DNA of 64,000 bases, taken from contig NC_065875.1 of assembly GCF_933775445.1 (NCBI RefSeq), positions 17,111,555-17,175,554 on the forward strand. The letters run 5' to 3'. Of this stretch, positions 34,346 through 47,962 are shown piece after piece; positions within the stretch are counted from its first letter, which is position 1, and every line of letters starts with the position of its first letter. The translations under genes were made by a program, and so were the position numbers. The notes under the pieces are model-generated. The model ran no database searches and was not told the origin of the DNA. It saw only the letters and a list, made by a program, of their open reading frames with translations. This DNA is from Argentina anserina. Lineage: Eukaryota > Streptophyta > Magnoliopsida > Rosales > Rosaceae.

Positions 34346-35940
34346 TATCCTCTTTATCGTTTAGTTCTGATCTGTAAGACGAATTGACAATATATTTTGG
34401 TCGATATGACAAGATATCTGCGCAAACGTCTGATATGCCTGGTTAAAGTAGTTCACAAGATCATCATCGATCAGGAACCATGAAATTCTACACATTTCCA
34501 AAAATAGCAGAATCTTTTATTCGATGCCAGCTAGGGGCCTAGGGCCATATCTTGGAGCTCTTTAACAACTAATTCCTCCCACACTTGTTTCTATCTGTTA
34601 TTCCAGATGCCAATCCTAATTTATAGCATAATGCTTCAAGATTTCTTTACGCATATTAATTCAACTGACAAACGCAACCAGCAATTATACAGTGGCGATC
34701 AGTTTTTCTATTTTGTTCTCCATCCCAGAAAATAAAGAGCTCGATCGATCGAGAAGGCCAGTTAAGTAGAGGCATTCATCGGACGACCAGGTGGAAGTTG
34801 CGACTTAGTTACGTCTCTACGTCACCGAGCAATTTTATCCGTTTACGTATGAACATGACTGTGCGACTTTTTACCGTTAATCACTTAATCTTTCACCTTT
34901 TCAAGCTTTACCACGAACTAATCACAGGCTAGTAGCAACCAGCAACTAATAACTCTAGCAGGTGTTAGTGTGTTACCGTGTTGCAATTTTATTCAAAAAG
35001 CTAATTAATATCTACTTTAGAAGAGTGAGGTTCAATATGCATGTGATGGTATGAATATGAAACCATCCCATTATAGGGGACTTTTTTGTGCGCTGTATTG
35101 CTATACCTTATTAGGGTTTCGAAATTTTCAACGACATTATGTACGTTGGGATAGAAATATGTTTACATCTTTAGTTTGAGAGGATTTGAACACGAGAAGA
35201 TCAGTCCTAGCCTAAGTATAACTATCTTCATAGGAAAAAACTTAAAAGATATGTGGCATACTACCCACCTGTGTAAACATCTTTTTTATTTATTTATGTT
35301 TTATTAAACTCACATAAGTAAACATATTTCTCATGTAGATTAGTAATAAAAATGTGAGATCAGTGATAAACCTTAAACCCTAACACATAAACTTATATAC
35401 TTTGGAGATCGAATTGAAGAAACACTAATTTAACGATCCTTTCCGGATCCGATAGTAGCTCTACTAAAATAATTGGTATGAATCAGCACGAGAGAATTAT
35501 AATAGTTACCCACAACATGTTGCATTCACGCTAGACTCGACATATGGTCTCACATGCCCACATATCCTGTCACACTTACATCGCGTATATCCCAAGCTTA
35601 ATTAGGGCGAAAATAAGGGCTACCATACCCCCATATAGCCCGAATATAACATGAAAAATGCACCTCAGCCAAGTAGGTAGACCTCAAAATGTGGAATAGA
35701 AAGAAGGGAGGTACCCTAGCTAAGCAATACAAGGCATAGCTCACTTTCTATGGAAAGTAAATACGCGTCCGTCGGTGCAATCTTTTCGGACCCTTTGAGC
35801 CACCATAGCTAAGCTACCACCTTTCTCCTTTACACTCATCCCTCTTTACTCTTCCACCCTCGATCATTTAACTCCCTCCCTCGAATACAAAGTCACCATT
35901 AAGCTCTCACTCTCCCCTCTCTTCTTTTCCCTACTCCACT
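34346..35940. other. upstream spacer of the proline-rich gene
   Basis: AT-rich to about 35700, then promoter sequence. No trusted open frame or repeat end. Confidence 0.45.
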
Positions 35941-35950
35941 CATACTCGAA

Positions 35951-35960
35951 TATTTATACC
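35951..35960 (+). promoter_or_regulatory. TATA box of the proline-rich gene
   Basis: TATTTATACC lies about 85 bp before the start codon at 36043 and is followed by a CT-rich leader (35965-36020), a normal plant core promoter layout. Confidence 0.6.
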
Positions 35961-36042
35961 TCCTAACCTAATCCTCTCCTCCTTCCTCCTCCTGCTCTTT
36001 TCCTCTCTGAGATCTCTCTGATCTCAACACCACCTTCTTAAA

Positions 36043-36570
36043 ATGGAAAGAACTCGAAATTTCTTCCCACTGCTTCTTCTCATTTCGTTCCTAATGATCA
36101 TCTCAACTCCAACTGTGTCGTCATTCCGAGTGTCCAAGCTTCAGACAACCTCAAAGGACCAGATCGAATGCACAATGTGCGCCGCATGCGAAAACCCATG
36201 TTACCAAGTCCCCTCGCCACCGCCTCCTTCACCTCCTCCGCCATCAAAGCCACCTCCATCTTCTTCAGTCGAGTGCCCACCTCCGCCTAGCTCCGGCACA
36301 ACCTACTACTCTCCCCCTCCGCCTTCCCAGCCCACTTACACATACTACCCTCCGCCGGCCGGTGGGGGCGGAGGAGGCGCGTTTTATCCGCCGCCGAACG
36401 GGAAGAACTACCCGGGGCCGCCGCCGCCGAACCCAATTGTGCCCTACTTCCCGTTTTACTATCACACCCCTCCTCCCGGGTCTATATCATCCAGCTCAGT
36501 TCAGCTCACTAGCTCCTCTATAGTTATTTACAGTTTCGTTAGTGTTGCTCTGTTTTCTCGTCTGTTTTGA
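36043..36570 (+). CDS. proline-rich cell-wall protein, probably GPI-anchored
   Basis: An intronless gene for 175 residues. A signal peptide (FPLLLLISFLMIISTPTVSS) leads to a short Cys cluster (IECTMCAACENPCYQ, four Cys) and then extensin/PRP-like runs: PSPPPPSPPPPSKPPP, YYSPPPPSQPTYTYYPPP, a Gly run, and FYPPPNGKNYPGPPPP. A Ser-rich stretch and a hydrophobic tail (SSIVIYSFVSVALFSRLF) suggest GPI attachment. Such hydroxyproline-rich glycoproteins sit in the wall or on the plasma membrane; the precise role is unknown. Position between COBL7 and GATA matches AT4G16140, annotated as a proline-rich family protein. Start chosen because it is the first Met before the signal peptide and close to the TATA box. 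Confidence 0.88.
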   Translation: MERTRNFFPLLLLISFLMIISTPTVSSFRVSKLQTTSKDQIECTMCAACENPCYQVPSPPPPSPPPPSKPPPSSSVECPPPPSSGTTYYSPPPPSQPTYTYYPPPAGGGGGGAFYPPPNGKNYPGPPPPNPIVPYFPFYYHTPPPGSISSSSVQLTSSSIVIYSFVSVALFSRLF

Positions 36571-38471
36571 CGGAAAAAGAAAGAGTAAAAATAGTTCAAA
36601 GTTAATAATGAAGTAGCCTCGCAGATCTACAAATGTGCAGAGTGAGAGAGACGATCGGAAGTGAGGGTCTTGATGAGTTTACACAATTAAGACCGACAAG
36701 AGTGAAGAAGAAGAAGAAGAAGAAGAAGAAGAAACAGAAGGCTCCCATTTCTGGAAATGCCCCCATGCATCGAAGAAACAAAAGTTCCTGCAGTACAGTA
36801 CGTGTTTACTGCTTATCTCAAACCTCTGTATCATGCTGTAGGGTGTAGGTTCAACTGTAATTTTGATGACAATTTGTATCTATTAATTGCTATTTCTTCG
36901 TTGATATATATGATATGATGATCAAATTAAGTATAAATTTTTTACTGTACTCATTTGTTGATAATATTATCATTCCGGATTTATCAATTAAAGAGTTCCA
37001 ACTATTTGTTATACTGTGGATTCATGGGTGGCAATATGAACAAAGAAAGAAACAAAACATAAGACCCATATGGCCATATCTAATTGATGGCCACCTTCAA
37101 TATATACCCAACTGTAATTCTCCACTTGCAATGGTAATATTTATTATTATTAGCTTCTTATCTTTGTGACAATGATGTATGCTATACTTTGTTGTAGCCC
37201 CTTCAGCATTTGCATGAAATTATTCACTTGTTGGTTAATATTGGTGATCATGTTTTCTTGCTTTAGTTTGGTGGATTAAACATCAAATACTAGCAACAAA
37301 ATGTCATTTTAGGATGCTTAGTACATTCCAACCACTAGGGCTCTGATAAGTTCATAAAAAAGTTTGTGTTGTGTCACATCACACATGTAATTCAATACTT
37401 CAAATCTCGTAAATTAAAAAACAACGCGAATAATATTCTCACATCACATACTTCGTTAAGATAACTTTCATAAAGAGTGGATCATATGATTGGTGAATCA
37501 TAAATATCAGATATTCTTAAAAATAACTCCTCACACTTACCCTAAATGCCAAACTCTGAAATTCCTAACCTTAGTGACACAAGATTCAAAATTGATTAGT
37601 GACTAAAGACTATGAGTCATTCGTGACTCATCGCCACTGTGTCAACCAAATTATGAGGCACACTTCTGGCTGTAGAGATCGATCGAAGAATGGAATGGGA
37701 ATGAGTTTGGGACTGTGGTGACTTTCTTTGAATAGATTGGTAGTGGTGCCATATTGCATAGAGTGATGGATAGCAGCGTCGTCCTTTTTTCATATAATTC
37801 CATATCCGACCATGTGCGTAAAGGTCTCATCATGCATTAAGCTTTGCCTGTTAACAAAGAACAGGGATCGCAAAGTGCATTTTTTCTTTAGTTTTGCTTA
37901 CCCTAATTCAGTGGGAACACCATTAGATCCACCGACCACGTTAGCTTACATTGGCCCTTGTTTAGGGCCATTAGGGGTGAGGGTTCAATCAAATTCCTAT
38001 TACACCTTTTGTTTTTGGAGATAGAAAATTGTGACCTGAAAGAAAAAGGGTAGAAAGAAGATGAAAAATAAGATGGGATGACAAGGGAGAAATGAACAAA
38101 GTCAACAAATCAAGAATTGGCAATGGGTTTGGCAAATATATATTTATTTTTGTTGTTGAGAAAAATGGGTTGGCAATTGGCAACGAGCTAAAGTGCAGAA
38201 AGAGTAGTCGAGTGATCCAACTGACCAACTAGGTGTGTTTGCAACATTGTTGGGTTCTTATGTTAGCATTAATCATCTCCTGATTAACCTCAAGTCAAGG
38301 GGTTTAATGTTTACGAATTTGGGATAATTAGGTGTGACAATTTAGTTAAGCCGCAATTGTGATCACTCAAACTAAATTGTGAGTTGATTCTACTCTCAGC
38401 GTAAAACACCAATCCTCTTATCGCTATTCAAGTTTGGTTGTCACTAAGAGGACTAGTATGACGTTGAGATA
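36571..38471. other. 3' region of proline-rich gene and spacer
   Basis: Contains the 3' untranslated region and a (GAA)10 microsatellite at 36704-36733. The rest is AT-rich with no gene seen. Confidence 0.5.
36704..36733 (+). repeat. (GAA)10 microsatellite
   Basis: Ten uninterrupted GAA units about 130 bp after the stop codon of the proline-rich gene, probably in its 3' untranslated region. Confidence 0.9.
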
Positions 38472-38951
38472 GTTCATTTATGGGTGAACTTTTAGACACT
38501 GAAAAACTGAAAACCGACTAAAACCGTACCGAACCGAAATTGAGAAAACTTTTAGGACTAGTATGTCTAACTTAATTACTCACAGTCTTTAACTCATTAA
38601 ATATTACGTTTTGTTTAATACTCTATCGTAAATTTATTGATTTTATTTCTTGTTTCTAACTTATTGCAATGTAGTTTACTTATTTACTAATTTGAAGTAC
38701 TGAACTTGTAGTTTGCTACTTTATTTTGATTTTAACTTTTGTTTTAAGTCAAGTGTGAAAAGTTATTACAAATGGTAGGTTATGTAACTGAAACCGAATC
38801 GAACTGAATTATAAGTTAACTAAAATCGTGGTTAATATATCTTTTTTCCGTTTTCGGTTTTGAGAAATACAAAACCGAGGCCTCAGTTTCGGTTTTGGGT
38901 TAGTGCTCTTAAACCAAACTGATAGAACTAAGTCCACCCCTAAGTCCATTA
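38472..38951. mobile_element. probable hAT-type MITE with ACCGAACCG motifs
   Basis: The element is about 38480-38943. The left end ATGGGTGAACTTTTAG and the right end on the minus strand, TTAGGGGTGGACTTAG, are imperfect inverted repeats. Flanks GTTCATTT (38472-38479) and GTCCATTA (38944-38951) agree at 6 of 8. The ends are rich in AAAACCG, ACCGAACCGAA and, on the right, TTTCGGTTTTG, that is, repeated subterminal motifs in opposite orientations, common in plant hAT elements. Confidence 0.6.
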
Positions 38952-41900
38952 AGGGGGGAAAAAACTCAAATTTTAAACATACAATTAGTTCAAATTTTGA
39001 TTTAATAGTTTGATGAGAATGATAAGTATAACTATAGTTTGTCTATTTGTTTATGGATTTAAATAAAGATATATATGAAGTAATAATAATTGACTCATGC
39101 TCCTGTAACCGTTCAACGCTACACGTTTTACTTTATCGTCCGTTATTTTTAAAATTACCTAATAAATATAAAAAGAAATATATTTGTTATCGTTAAATTG
39201 AGATCACGAGTGAACATATAGTATATCCTTCCTATTGACAAATCTAAATGCTAGTGTACTCTTACTACACAGCCGGACAAACATCTGATGACTTCGATCG
39301 GCCGGCCGGCCTGAACAAAGAGGTTTATGGGTTCGATACCATGCATAATCAGTTGCTCAAATCGCGGCCAGTCAGCAAAGTCCGGCTCCGGTTGATCGGA
39401 TTAGTTAAGAAGACAAGTGGCAAAATTCAAACGACACGTGTGGACAAATTTGATGAGGCTGCCTTAAAGTCTTAAACGATGAGCTGGAGAGCACACCCAA
39501 ACATGCCCCATTTTTATGTGGGGTCCATGTGATGCAGCTGGCATTGGCATGGTATCCGAGGTACACGCACTTCCAGAACCCCCTCTCAAATCCTGGGGCT
39601 CCCTGTTTTTGGGTCCCATCTCCTATCTAATCAAAAACCACCACTTTTTCCGGGCCGGGTCTCACCATGGATCAGGCCCATCTCTTTCATTATCACTATC
39701 ATTAAACCTTGGAGATTAGAGGCTCCGTAACCCTAGTTAGGCTTAAAACTTGTGCTAGATTTGGGGGTGTAAACTGTATAGTGCAACACCAATCAAGGCA
39801 CTAAACAAGTCCTAGTAGCAAGCTACTTTGGCATACTCATCTCTAAAGTTTGACCTACCTATTAGATATCTAAACATATATTACACTTGATCTTAATTAG
39901 GAGACCGAGAGAGATAGATAATTATTTTAGTATCGAATTACGTATTTTACGACCTAACTTTCTTCTCACACTTCTTCTAGTTTCAGGACATGGGACTGTT
40001 GATGGTTTCCCTTTGTTTGCTTGAATACTTGATGGTTTTTCCTTTGTTTGTTTGAGCTTCACCATAAGCACATCTCAAACTTAATTGTCACCAAACTACT
40101 ACAAATAGAACGTCTAGACTATGGACTGATTGATCATATCAACTACTTTCATTCGTGGCTTCATCCGTATGTAACATTAAGAGCTATGTATTAGTATGTT
40201 CTTCACTTTTGTATTGGTGTATGGTATAGTGGTACTATTGACACCATGACAACACTAACTATATAAAGATTTGAGATTTAATTAGTACCATCTAGCAAAG
40301 CACTCAGAAGTTGGAAGCAGCATTGTTTTTTCAGGAGGAACAGGAAAACATAATCTAATTAGAATATTATCACAACTTCTATTGTGCTTAGCGTTTGAGG
40401 TCCTTCCTTTTCTTTTAATTAGCTAGCTACAAAATGGGGTTCCAAGTTTCAACAATCCAATCCGCCTTTTGACATATTAGTCTTCTACAATCCATGACAT
40501 AAAGTCACAAAACAAGGAGATAATAGAGTTGGTAAATTGGAGAAATTCGAAAACAAAATCTTGATGCATATGCTCTGTAAATGGTAGACCAACCAGCTTG
40601 AACTATATCTCATGGTCTATTTACTTGTAAGGTTTAAATCTTTCTCCATTGATGAAGAAATATACATTTAAGGTCAGAATGGTGCATAGCCTTTCCCTCA
40701 AATACTAGGTGCATAATACTAATATACTATATTGATTTTACTAAATTACATACTAACTTTTCTCATCCTGCCAGTATACATAACTTAATCTTCTCCCGTT
40801 GATAAATTTCACTTAGTCCCATACTCCCATTACCAAATTGTCAGTGACAACATACAATATCAGAAGAAAAATCACCCTCGTAGGCACTATATACCATAGA
40901 GTTAAAACAAGTTCACTGTAGATGATGTATTCGCAATGGTGAAAATAATTAGTGTGCAGTTGATTATCGATAATTAAGTTAACGAAAACAAATTGTTATA
41001 TTTTTGTTTAGAGATATTTATGCAGAAATGCTCAATGAATGAACTAAAGAATATGAATATAACCGGTTAGTGATTATATATACGAGTTTAAGCATATATC
41101 ATGTTTCCTTTTTCTTTTTTTGTAACAATGGAGTGTTGGAGTAGCTAGCAAGTAGCAAGGGTGGATTGTTTGATTGGGGTCATATAGTTTGATTAGTTTC
41201 ATTGATGAGTCGGGGCCAATGGCAATAAAAACTTGTGACACTCAATAGTGAATTGCACCACATGTGGTGGTGGTGCAACGGCGCAATTACTTAGACGCAG
41301 CAGCTCTATTATATCAAGTGTTGATAGCTAGGGGGTGGCTCAACATTGTACTTACCCAGCTGAAAAGCTAACAAGTAAATAGAAATTATGCGACTGTCGT
41401 TCTCAGCCTTTGATTCCCTGCCTTAAAACTATCATTATGATTTAAGACGCATAGTCTTCTTCATCACATCATAGTCATGAGCAAAATCTAGAATTGAATG
41501 CATGGCACTCGTTCTATTTTGTCTTGGGTTTGTTTATTTTTTGCTACACATGCATGTACAATATTTAGATTTTGTTATACATTTTAGTACGTTAGGGAGG
41601 CACACATTACATGATAATGTTTACCTTAATTCTGACCATCGACATAAAAATAATATGATTGAAAACCAATGAAAATGTAATCAATAGAATCTATTAATGA
41701 CCTAAAATCACTGTTCTGATACACACTCTTACTATCAAGAAGAAAGAAGTGTTAAAAGAAACATTAATCTCTTAAAAATCACAATAAGAAATACAGAAAC
41801 AAGATATTTCATGATAATCAACATAATAAAAATGACAACGCACAATTGAGTCGTTTATCCATTTAAGAGACATAAATTTTGACATCTATGCTAAAATGAT

Positions 41901-42179
41901 TGATTTAGGACATGGTTAGATTCTTAGTTTAGCTGAAATGATGCAGACATTTACAGACAAAAAAAGAAATGGATTCCACTCTCAACCTCAGACTTGGCCA
42001 AATGATGTTTTTCCTAATTTTTCCCCCAAAGTTCAAACCATAGATCTGCCATCATTGATGGAACATCCTCACCAAGTCAACAGTCAATCCTCGCTAAAAA
42101 TGCTCCAATCACTTTCTATTTCCCTTTTTTTTTGTAAGAGCCGGTGTGGTTACTCTCAAGCATTCATTAATAAAACGTC
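38952..42179. other. long intergenic stretch, no gene recognised
   Basis: AT-rich. Frames at 39248-39475, 39516-39719 and 41938-42183 lack recognisable motifs and neighbouring exons. Positions 39299-39312 hold a palindromic run of GGCC (CGGCCGGCCGGCC). Confidence 0.45.
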
Positions 42180-43150
42180 TTAATATAATGGGGAGGACAT
42201 AAAGCAGAAACCCCGAACAATTAGTAATGAGAGAACAACTTGACTATCAGGAGCCTCTTCTAATTCTATGTAATCAAACATGCACCAACTAGCAAGAGTT
42301 GACATACCAGACATTTGGGCAATTCCATTTGCTTTACAAGAGTAACATATTAGAAAGTTAAAACTCATGGTGTTTGTAAAAATAACTAAACACATAAAGA
42401 GCAATAGAACATTTAAGATCACTTTCTTAATACGATGCCGCACAGAAAACCATCAAACGACACTACGTCTCATCCTGCCACTAGAAGATTGCGACCATTT
42501 GACAATGTCAGAAACTCGCCGCCGTCCTAGGCCAGACCCAACACATGAGGTGTTTAAACCAGACTAAACCCCACCTCGACCTACTAATTTAAAGTAGGAA
42601 ATTATTGAAAACTGAAAACAAAATAAAACTAAAGAGAAAAACATAATCATAAATAAAAAAGAAACTAAATTAAGCCCAAAGAGTGAGCCTCGGCCCAAGG
42701 ACGAAGAGGCAACAAGAGAGTCCATGCCGCTGACACCGTTTGTCCTACCTCCGAACACCCACCGCCGGACCACCAACTCGTCGGCCCGATCATGTCCCCA
42801 ATACCGATCCTCTCAATTCGTCTCCGGATAATCACAAAGCCTAGATCGGGGCCAAGCACCCTAAATAAGATCTGAACCAATCCCACCACCACCGAACCTA
42901 AAGACCAACCAAAAGACTACTCCAAAGGTTGCCTCCAATCTGCCTCTCCATGCCCTTCTCCAGCGAAACCTTTCCTCAAAACGTCGACAGAAGCCACCCT
43001 CGCACCTCGGCGAAACAAACTCCAAGACCACCACACATTGGACACGAGATCCACCATTGCCGGTCCAACGACTATGCCAGGAAGGCGTGCCGCCAGACTG
43101 GGCACTCGTTCTCACAAGCCACTGCCGCTAGTTTGGGAGGAGAGGTTGAG
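42180..43150 (-). repeat. GC-rich block, possible non-LTR retroelement relic
   Basis: On the minus strand it starts GC-rich (43140 to about 42690) with overlapping open frames, then turns T-rich (42680-42590) and continues with GATGAGACGTAGTGTCGTTTG near 42455. The same order and a related phrase (GATGAGACTAAGTGTCGTT) are found in the block 18944-19960, so the two are likely copies of one dispersed repeat. Function and class unknown. Confidence 0.35.
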
Positions 43151-43861
43151 AGAATTTTTTTTTAGCGGATCCAATAGATGATTGCGAGTCGTCTTTTTGA
43201 ATTTCCCTCTTATAGATACAACAATTTAAGGTTGCAAAACATGCAGGAACCCTATCGTCCTTTTGTCCATCCATTTTCAAGTTTTTAACCCTCCCTTGTG
43301 TTCTGAACCAAATACAAAACAAATCGAGCTCTCAAACCCTATACTTCCCAATCCCATGAATTTCACATTGCCTCTTCAATTTTTGTTCAAAGTTCAGATT
43401 CACCGTGTGGTACAAAGAGAAAACATCGTCCGGCTCACTAGGGCCATAGATAAGATGTTTCTTGTGTGCGGCCGCTCCCTGTGTGATAGGGTTTGGTAAT
43501 TTGATAAATCTGCCTTGAAGATTAATGTGACGATCAAATTAGGGTTCAAGCAAACAAGAACATCGACACAGAAAATGAGAAGTAGAAAAAATCACATCAA
43601 AATACTAGTAGACTATAGAATTATTGACAGCCAAAAATAGGGCATTACACTTGGTCGATCACTCTCCAAAAACCCCTCTTGATTAATATACTACTCCTTA
43701 GTAGAACAAAAATAAAGAACAAAGTAAATTTCACTAACGAAAGAGAGACATTGGGGGGAAGTTACACAAGAAACAAAGGTTAGAATTGCAATTTTTTGCC
43801 TACGAACTAGTTTTAATCTCATTATTTATCATTCTTCTACTACTTCCTTCTTCTTCATTCG
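43151..43861. other. 3' spacer of the GATA gene
   Basis: AT-rich spacer, with the probable 3' untranslated region of the GATA gene at its right. No gene seen. Confidence 0.45.
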
Positions 43862-44501
43862 CTAAGCAGATACAGAGCCATAAGAAAGAGCCATCAGTAG
43901 CACAGCCGCTTGTTCTTCTTCACCCAGCTTCTTTCGCTGTCTCTCCACCGACGATCTCTGCATCAACACCTCTCTACCAAGCGCCAACAGCCTCTGTTTC
44001 AACCCATCTCCGAGCTGCTTGTTGCTACTGCTCTTCTTCACCTTTCGATTCTCATCCGCGCTGCCGCTTCCGCCGCTTGTGGTGGTTTTGTTTATCCCCA
44101 AAATAGCTCTCCTCTTCTTCCGGCTTCTGATCCCGCACGCATTGCATAGCGACTGATAACACACACCAAAAACAGAGATCACAGATCAGAAACAAGATCA
44201 TAACACGAATACGAATATCGAAAAGGTTTAAGGGAAGAGATCATCACCTTAGGGCCGGCCGGACCGCCTCGCCACAAAGGGGTTTTGGAGGTGCCGCAAT
44301 CGAAGCAAGTCCTCTTCTGGCCTTCTTCCGATGAGCCTTCACTTGGGTTTTTGGCAATGATCATGTCGTCCGACTCTGATCCCTGCACAAACACACAAAA
44401 ATCGAAACGATCAGCAACCACTCAGATCAAAACAACAACGCTCAGATCACAATAGAAGAGCTCTGTACCTGATCACTGAGCTTATCACACGGATCCAACA
44501 T
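43862..44501 (-). CDS. GATA17L: LLM-domain B-class GATA transcription factor
   Basis: Three exons: 44501-44469, 44382-44248 and 44152-43862, all phase 0, give 152 residues. The single zinc finger fits C-x2-C-x18-C-x2-C: CFDCGTSKTPLWRGGPAGPK in exon 2 joins LCNACGIRSRKKRRA in exon 3, so the intron splits the finger at the site usual for this class. A basic tail follows. The C-terminus ends AVLLMALSYGSVSA, the leucine-leucine-methionine motif of GATA15/16/17/17L and GNC/GNL. LLM GATAs bind WGATAR sites in the nucleus and act in greening, flowering and cytokinin-linked development. The symbol rests on gene order (AT4G16141) as well as motif; GATA15 or GATA16 type cannot be excluded. Confidence 0.88.
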
Positions 44502-47500
44502 TTTGATCAACTGTTTCAAAGATCCAACAGACCCGGGTGAGAAAAACGAGTGAATCGAACTGGGTACACACTAATTTGATCGATACATAAAGCGGCGCAG
44601 CTCTGAGCAAAACCCTAGTTGTTGGTTCCCCGAGAAAACAGAGCAAGGAAACTAGATCGATCAGCTGGTTAAGCTGGCCTGGTTTCGACAAGAGGTGGTT
44701 TAAGAAAGACAAGAACAAATCAAAGTGAGTGATTCGAACTAGTACTGATCAGAACCAAACAGGAATCAGAGTGATTCGGGAAAACAGAGAGGTGGATAGT
44801 GATCAAAGGTTTCAAAATGAGGTAGGGTGAGGATCAAGAAGAGGATAAACACGAAAGGGCTAAAGCGGTGATGAGAGAGAGATAGGGTTATAAGAGAGTG
44901 AGAAGAAAGGTGGGAAGTGAAAGGGGGGGGCGCTTAAAAATTGAGGAATCAAACCGACAGAGAAAACGAGAAGCAGCCGCGCAGCAGATCTAAATTTTTT
45001 TGCCACTCTTTATATAAATGGGACGGGAAACCCTAGCCCCGGGAGAGGGGGAAATGACGGGAATGGCCCTGGGTGTAATTTTGATCCAACCCCGCCAAAA
45101 AGAGGTTTTGGCGGAATAAACAGAAAGGGCGCCATATCTGAATGGTGTGTCTGTCTCTGTCTCTTTCTCTCTGTTTTGTGAAAAATTGAATTCCCAAATT
45201 TTGAAGGGATGAAGGAGTAAGAAGAAATAATTATGGGAATGAATGATTAAGTGGGAAAATGAGAGAAGGACAGGGGAAAGGGGGTGAGTCAGAGATGATG
45301 AGGGAGGTTGTGCACCGTTTGATAGGTCAAACACAAAAACCTCATGGAGCCTTGTCATCACTTTGGGCAAAACTTGGGGGCAAATTCATGGTTTCAGTTG
45401 GCGGCAAAACCCAAAACCCAAATTTCACTTTCACTCTCATTCTCATTGTTTCATTTTTAACCTATTTTAGATATCTCTTTGGGACATGTGAAATTGTGAA
45501 TTGTGATGATAGTCATGATCCCACCTCATGATAGTGATCCTACCGCTCGATTTTGGTATGGTTGGCGTGTAACATTAGAGTGTTAATGTTGTTACGGGTT
45601 AAAACTATCCAACGTGAGTTAGTATTTGAATTAAGCTTCGAAAATAGATATAATGTCTTACTTTTGAAGTACCGTTTGGAAACTAAATTGCTCCTACACA
45701 GTTTGTGAAATAAAAATTAAGCGATGTACTAATAAATAAGAACAAACTTAACATTATACAGCCAAGTGCGTCATAAACTTATGATTCAGCAAGATGTGAT
45801 AAGATATATAATTGAATTACTATCTTTGGGCTAATGCATCAAATATTGTGAGGAAGTCTATCAACGACTGTTTTGGTAGCAAATTCATTTAAAAATAAAT
45901 GAAACTATATAAGAATGTTTTCCCTTTATACTCCCATTAAAATTAATTGTATTCATTCATTTTCGAATTAGATTGGACAATTCCGTGTACCGTATGAATT
46001 CAAAATTAATGAAACCTTGTTTTAGAGATTGTCCCTTTATATTTTCTTCAATATTCGTTTTATAATTACTATGCCAGTTGTCGACTATGTTTCAATAAAC
46101 GTATACTATAGTGTCTATACATATTCGAGAGATATAAATAGAAAACGAAAGAATTCGACATAAGGATACTGCATATTTTGACAATGAGAATGATTATTGT
46201 TACTATTGTGTTAGAGCAAAAGTGTATGGAATATAATCTTTGTTCACATCATGTAGATTTAAAGTACACAAGAATGTTCACAATCCCAAAAGAAAAACAC
46301 GGAATTGAATAGAAAAAGATTGTACACAATTGCTCAGTAGCCCTACTAGTACTGCTCTAGTAGTTTCTACACCAAAGGCGGCGAGTGGCATTCGATTACA
46401 CAAGTCGCTCACTACAAAACCACATCTCCAAGATTAGCTTATCCTCCTTTGTGTTCATATTCTCATCCCAAATCGTCCTTAGCATATATAATCACCCAAT
46501 TGGATCACCCATTATATCCATGTCTCTACTTGTACTTGAATATATGACAAATTAAATATCTATCATAATCGAAACACATGTTTTTGTGACACAAAATGCT
46601 TCTGATATATTCCAAAGATGAGGAGCTTTGGTGGATGAGGACCTATTAGGTAGTCGTTCATAATCGACTTACGAAGACGCAACTTAACTCAATTTGGCCC
46701 AAGTGGCGCGTAAGCCAGCCAATTTTTTTTTAGGGGGCAGCCAAATTAAGCTAACAAATGTTTTTGGTTATAGGTAAAGTAGGTAATGATAAAAGTTTAG
46801 TCCCTCAAGCAGTTTAACACTATCTTTGTAGTCTCAATTAGAGACACTACCGCATACATTCTACATTTTTTATCAATCAAATTTTCTCGACTAATTGCAC
46901 AAGAAAAGTCGTGACAAACATAGTAAAATGTTCATTTGGTCCGTCACCCTGTAAAAATAAATTCATAAATGCGCGACGAAAAGTCCCTGAAGAGGCTCGA
47001 TCACTAATCCTTGAGAGTTCAGACATCCTTACCCGCATAGATATGGTGTTACAGATAGATAGAGGGGGGACGCCAAGGTTTTGGTAAAAGGAGACAAATA
47101 TTTGTCAGATACTAATTTGAAAGGAAAATGAAAGCTCATGGGGCACCTTTGCTGTTTTGTCTCTCCGAGAAAAGAAATATTAACCCTGGACCACTAAATA
47201 TTAACTCACTTGGTCGTATTGTCATTTGTTTTAACCGGTGTAAAATACAAATTTAACAGTGTTGGGTGAGTAATTAAATAAGTAGGGCAGATGCTAGCTA
47301 AGATAGCTCTGTATATTTTCAAAATTTCAATGATGTATATATCATTCAGCTGCTGACCGGCTCGATCTCCATCGCAGAGACAGTGAGTGACTGAAAGACA
47401 GTCAATGACTCACACATGCTCACCATCCAATTTATATATAAACATTTCAACTCTTCACAGACGAACTTGGACTTTTCATTGAAAACCGAGCTCACTGTGT

Positions 47501-47962
47501 CACTCTTGCTCCCAGTTTTTGGAGTACAATACCAAGAGAATGATGTCGTTGCTATATCGTTGATGGTCTTGGTAGTAAAAAAACGAGAAGTTTTGAAAAA
47601 TGACCATATTTTGGTTAATAAAATGATTTCTAACCTTCTTGTTTGAAAAGTGTTGAAAATTAACCATATGAAAGAATAAAGGGTCTTTATTACTCTTCAT
47701 ATAGACTACTTTCTCTTTCCAATATTCTTTTATCAAAGCAAATTTTCATTCAATAAAACTAAAATTACAAAGTAATTACAGTACCCAACACAAGAGAATA
47801 CAACTATGACAGATCAACTTCATTCTCACTCCGAAGAGGAGGGATTGACATGTAAATGGATTCGATAAATGCTGGACTGGGTAACTAGTTGTGTTAACTG
47901 GATTGGGTAACTAGCTGTGTAGCAATTATTGAGATATGGTCAATGGGAAACCATTAGGTGGG
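44502..47962. other. upstream region of the GATA gene and spacer
   Basis: The first 600 bp (44502-45100) look like leader and promoter, with purine-rich stretches and AACCCTAG boxes near 44612 and 45031. The rest is AT-rich and has no trusted frame. Confidence 0.4.
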
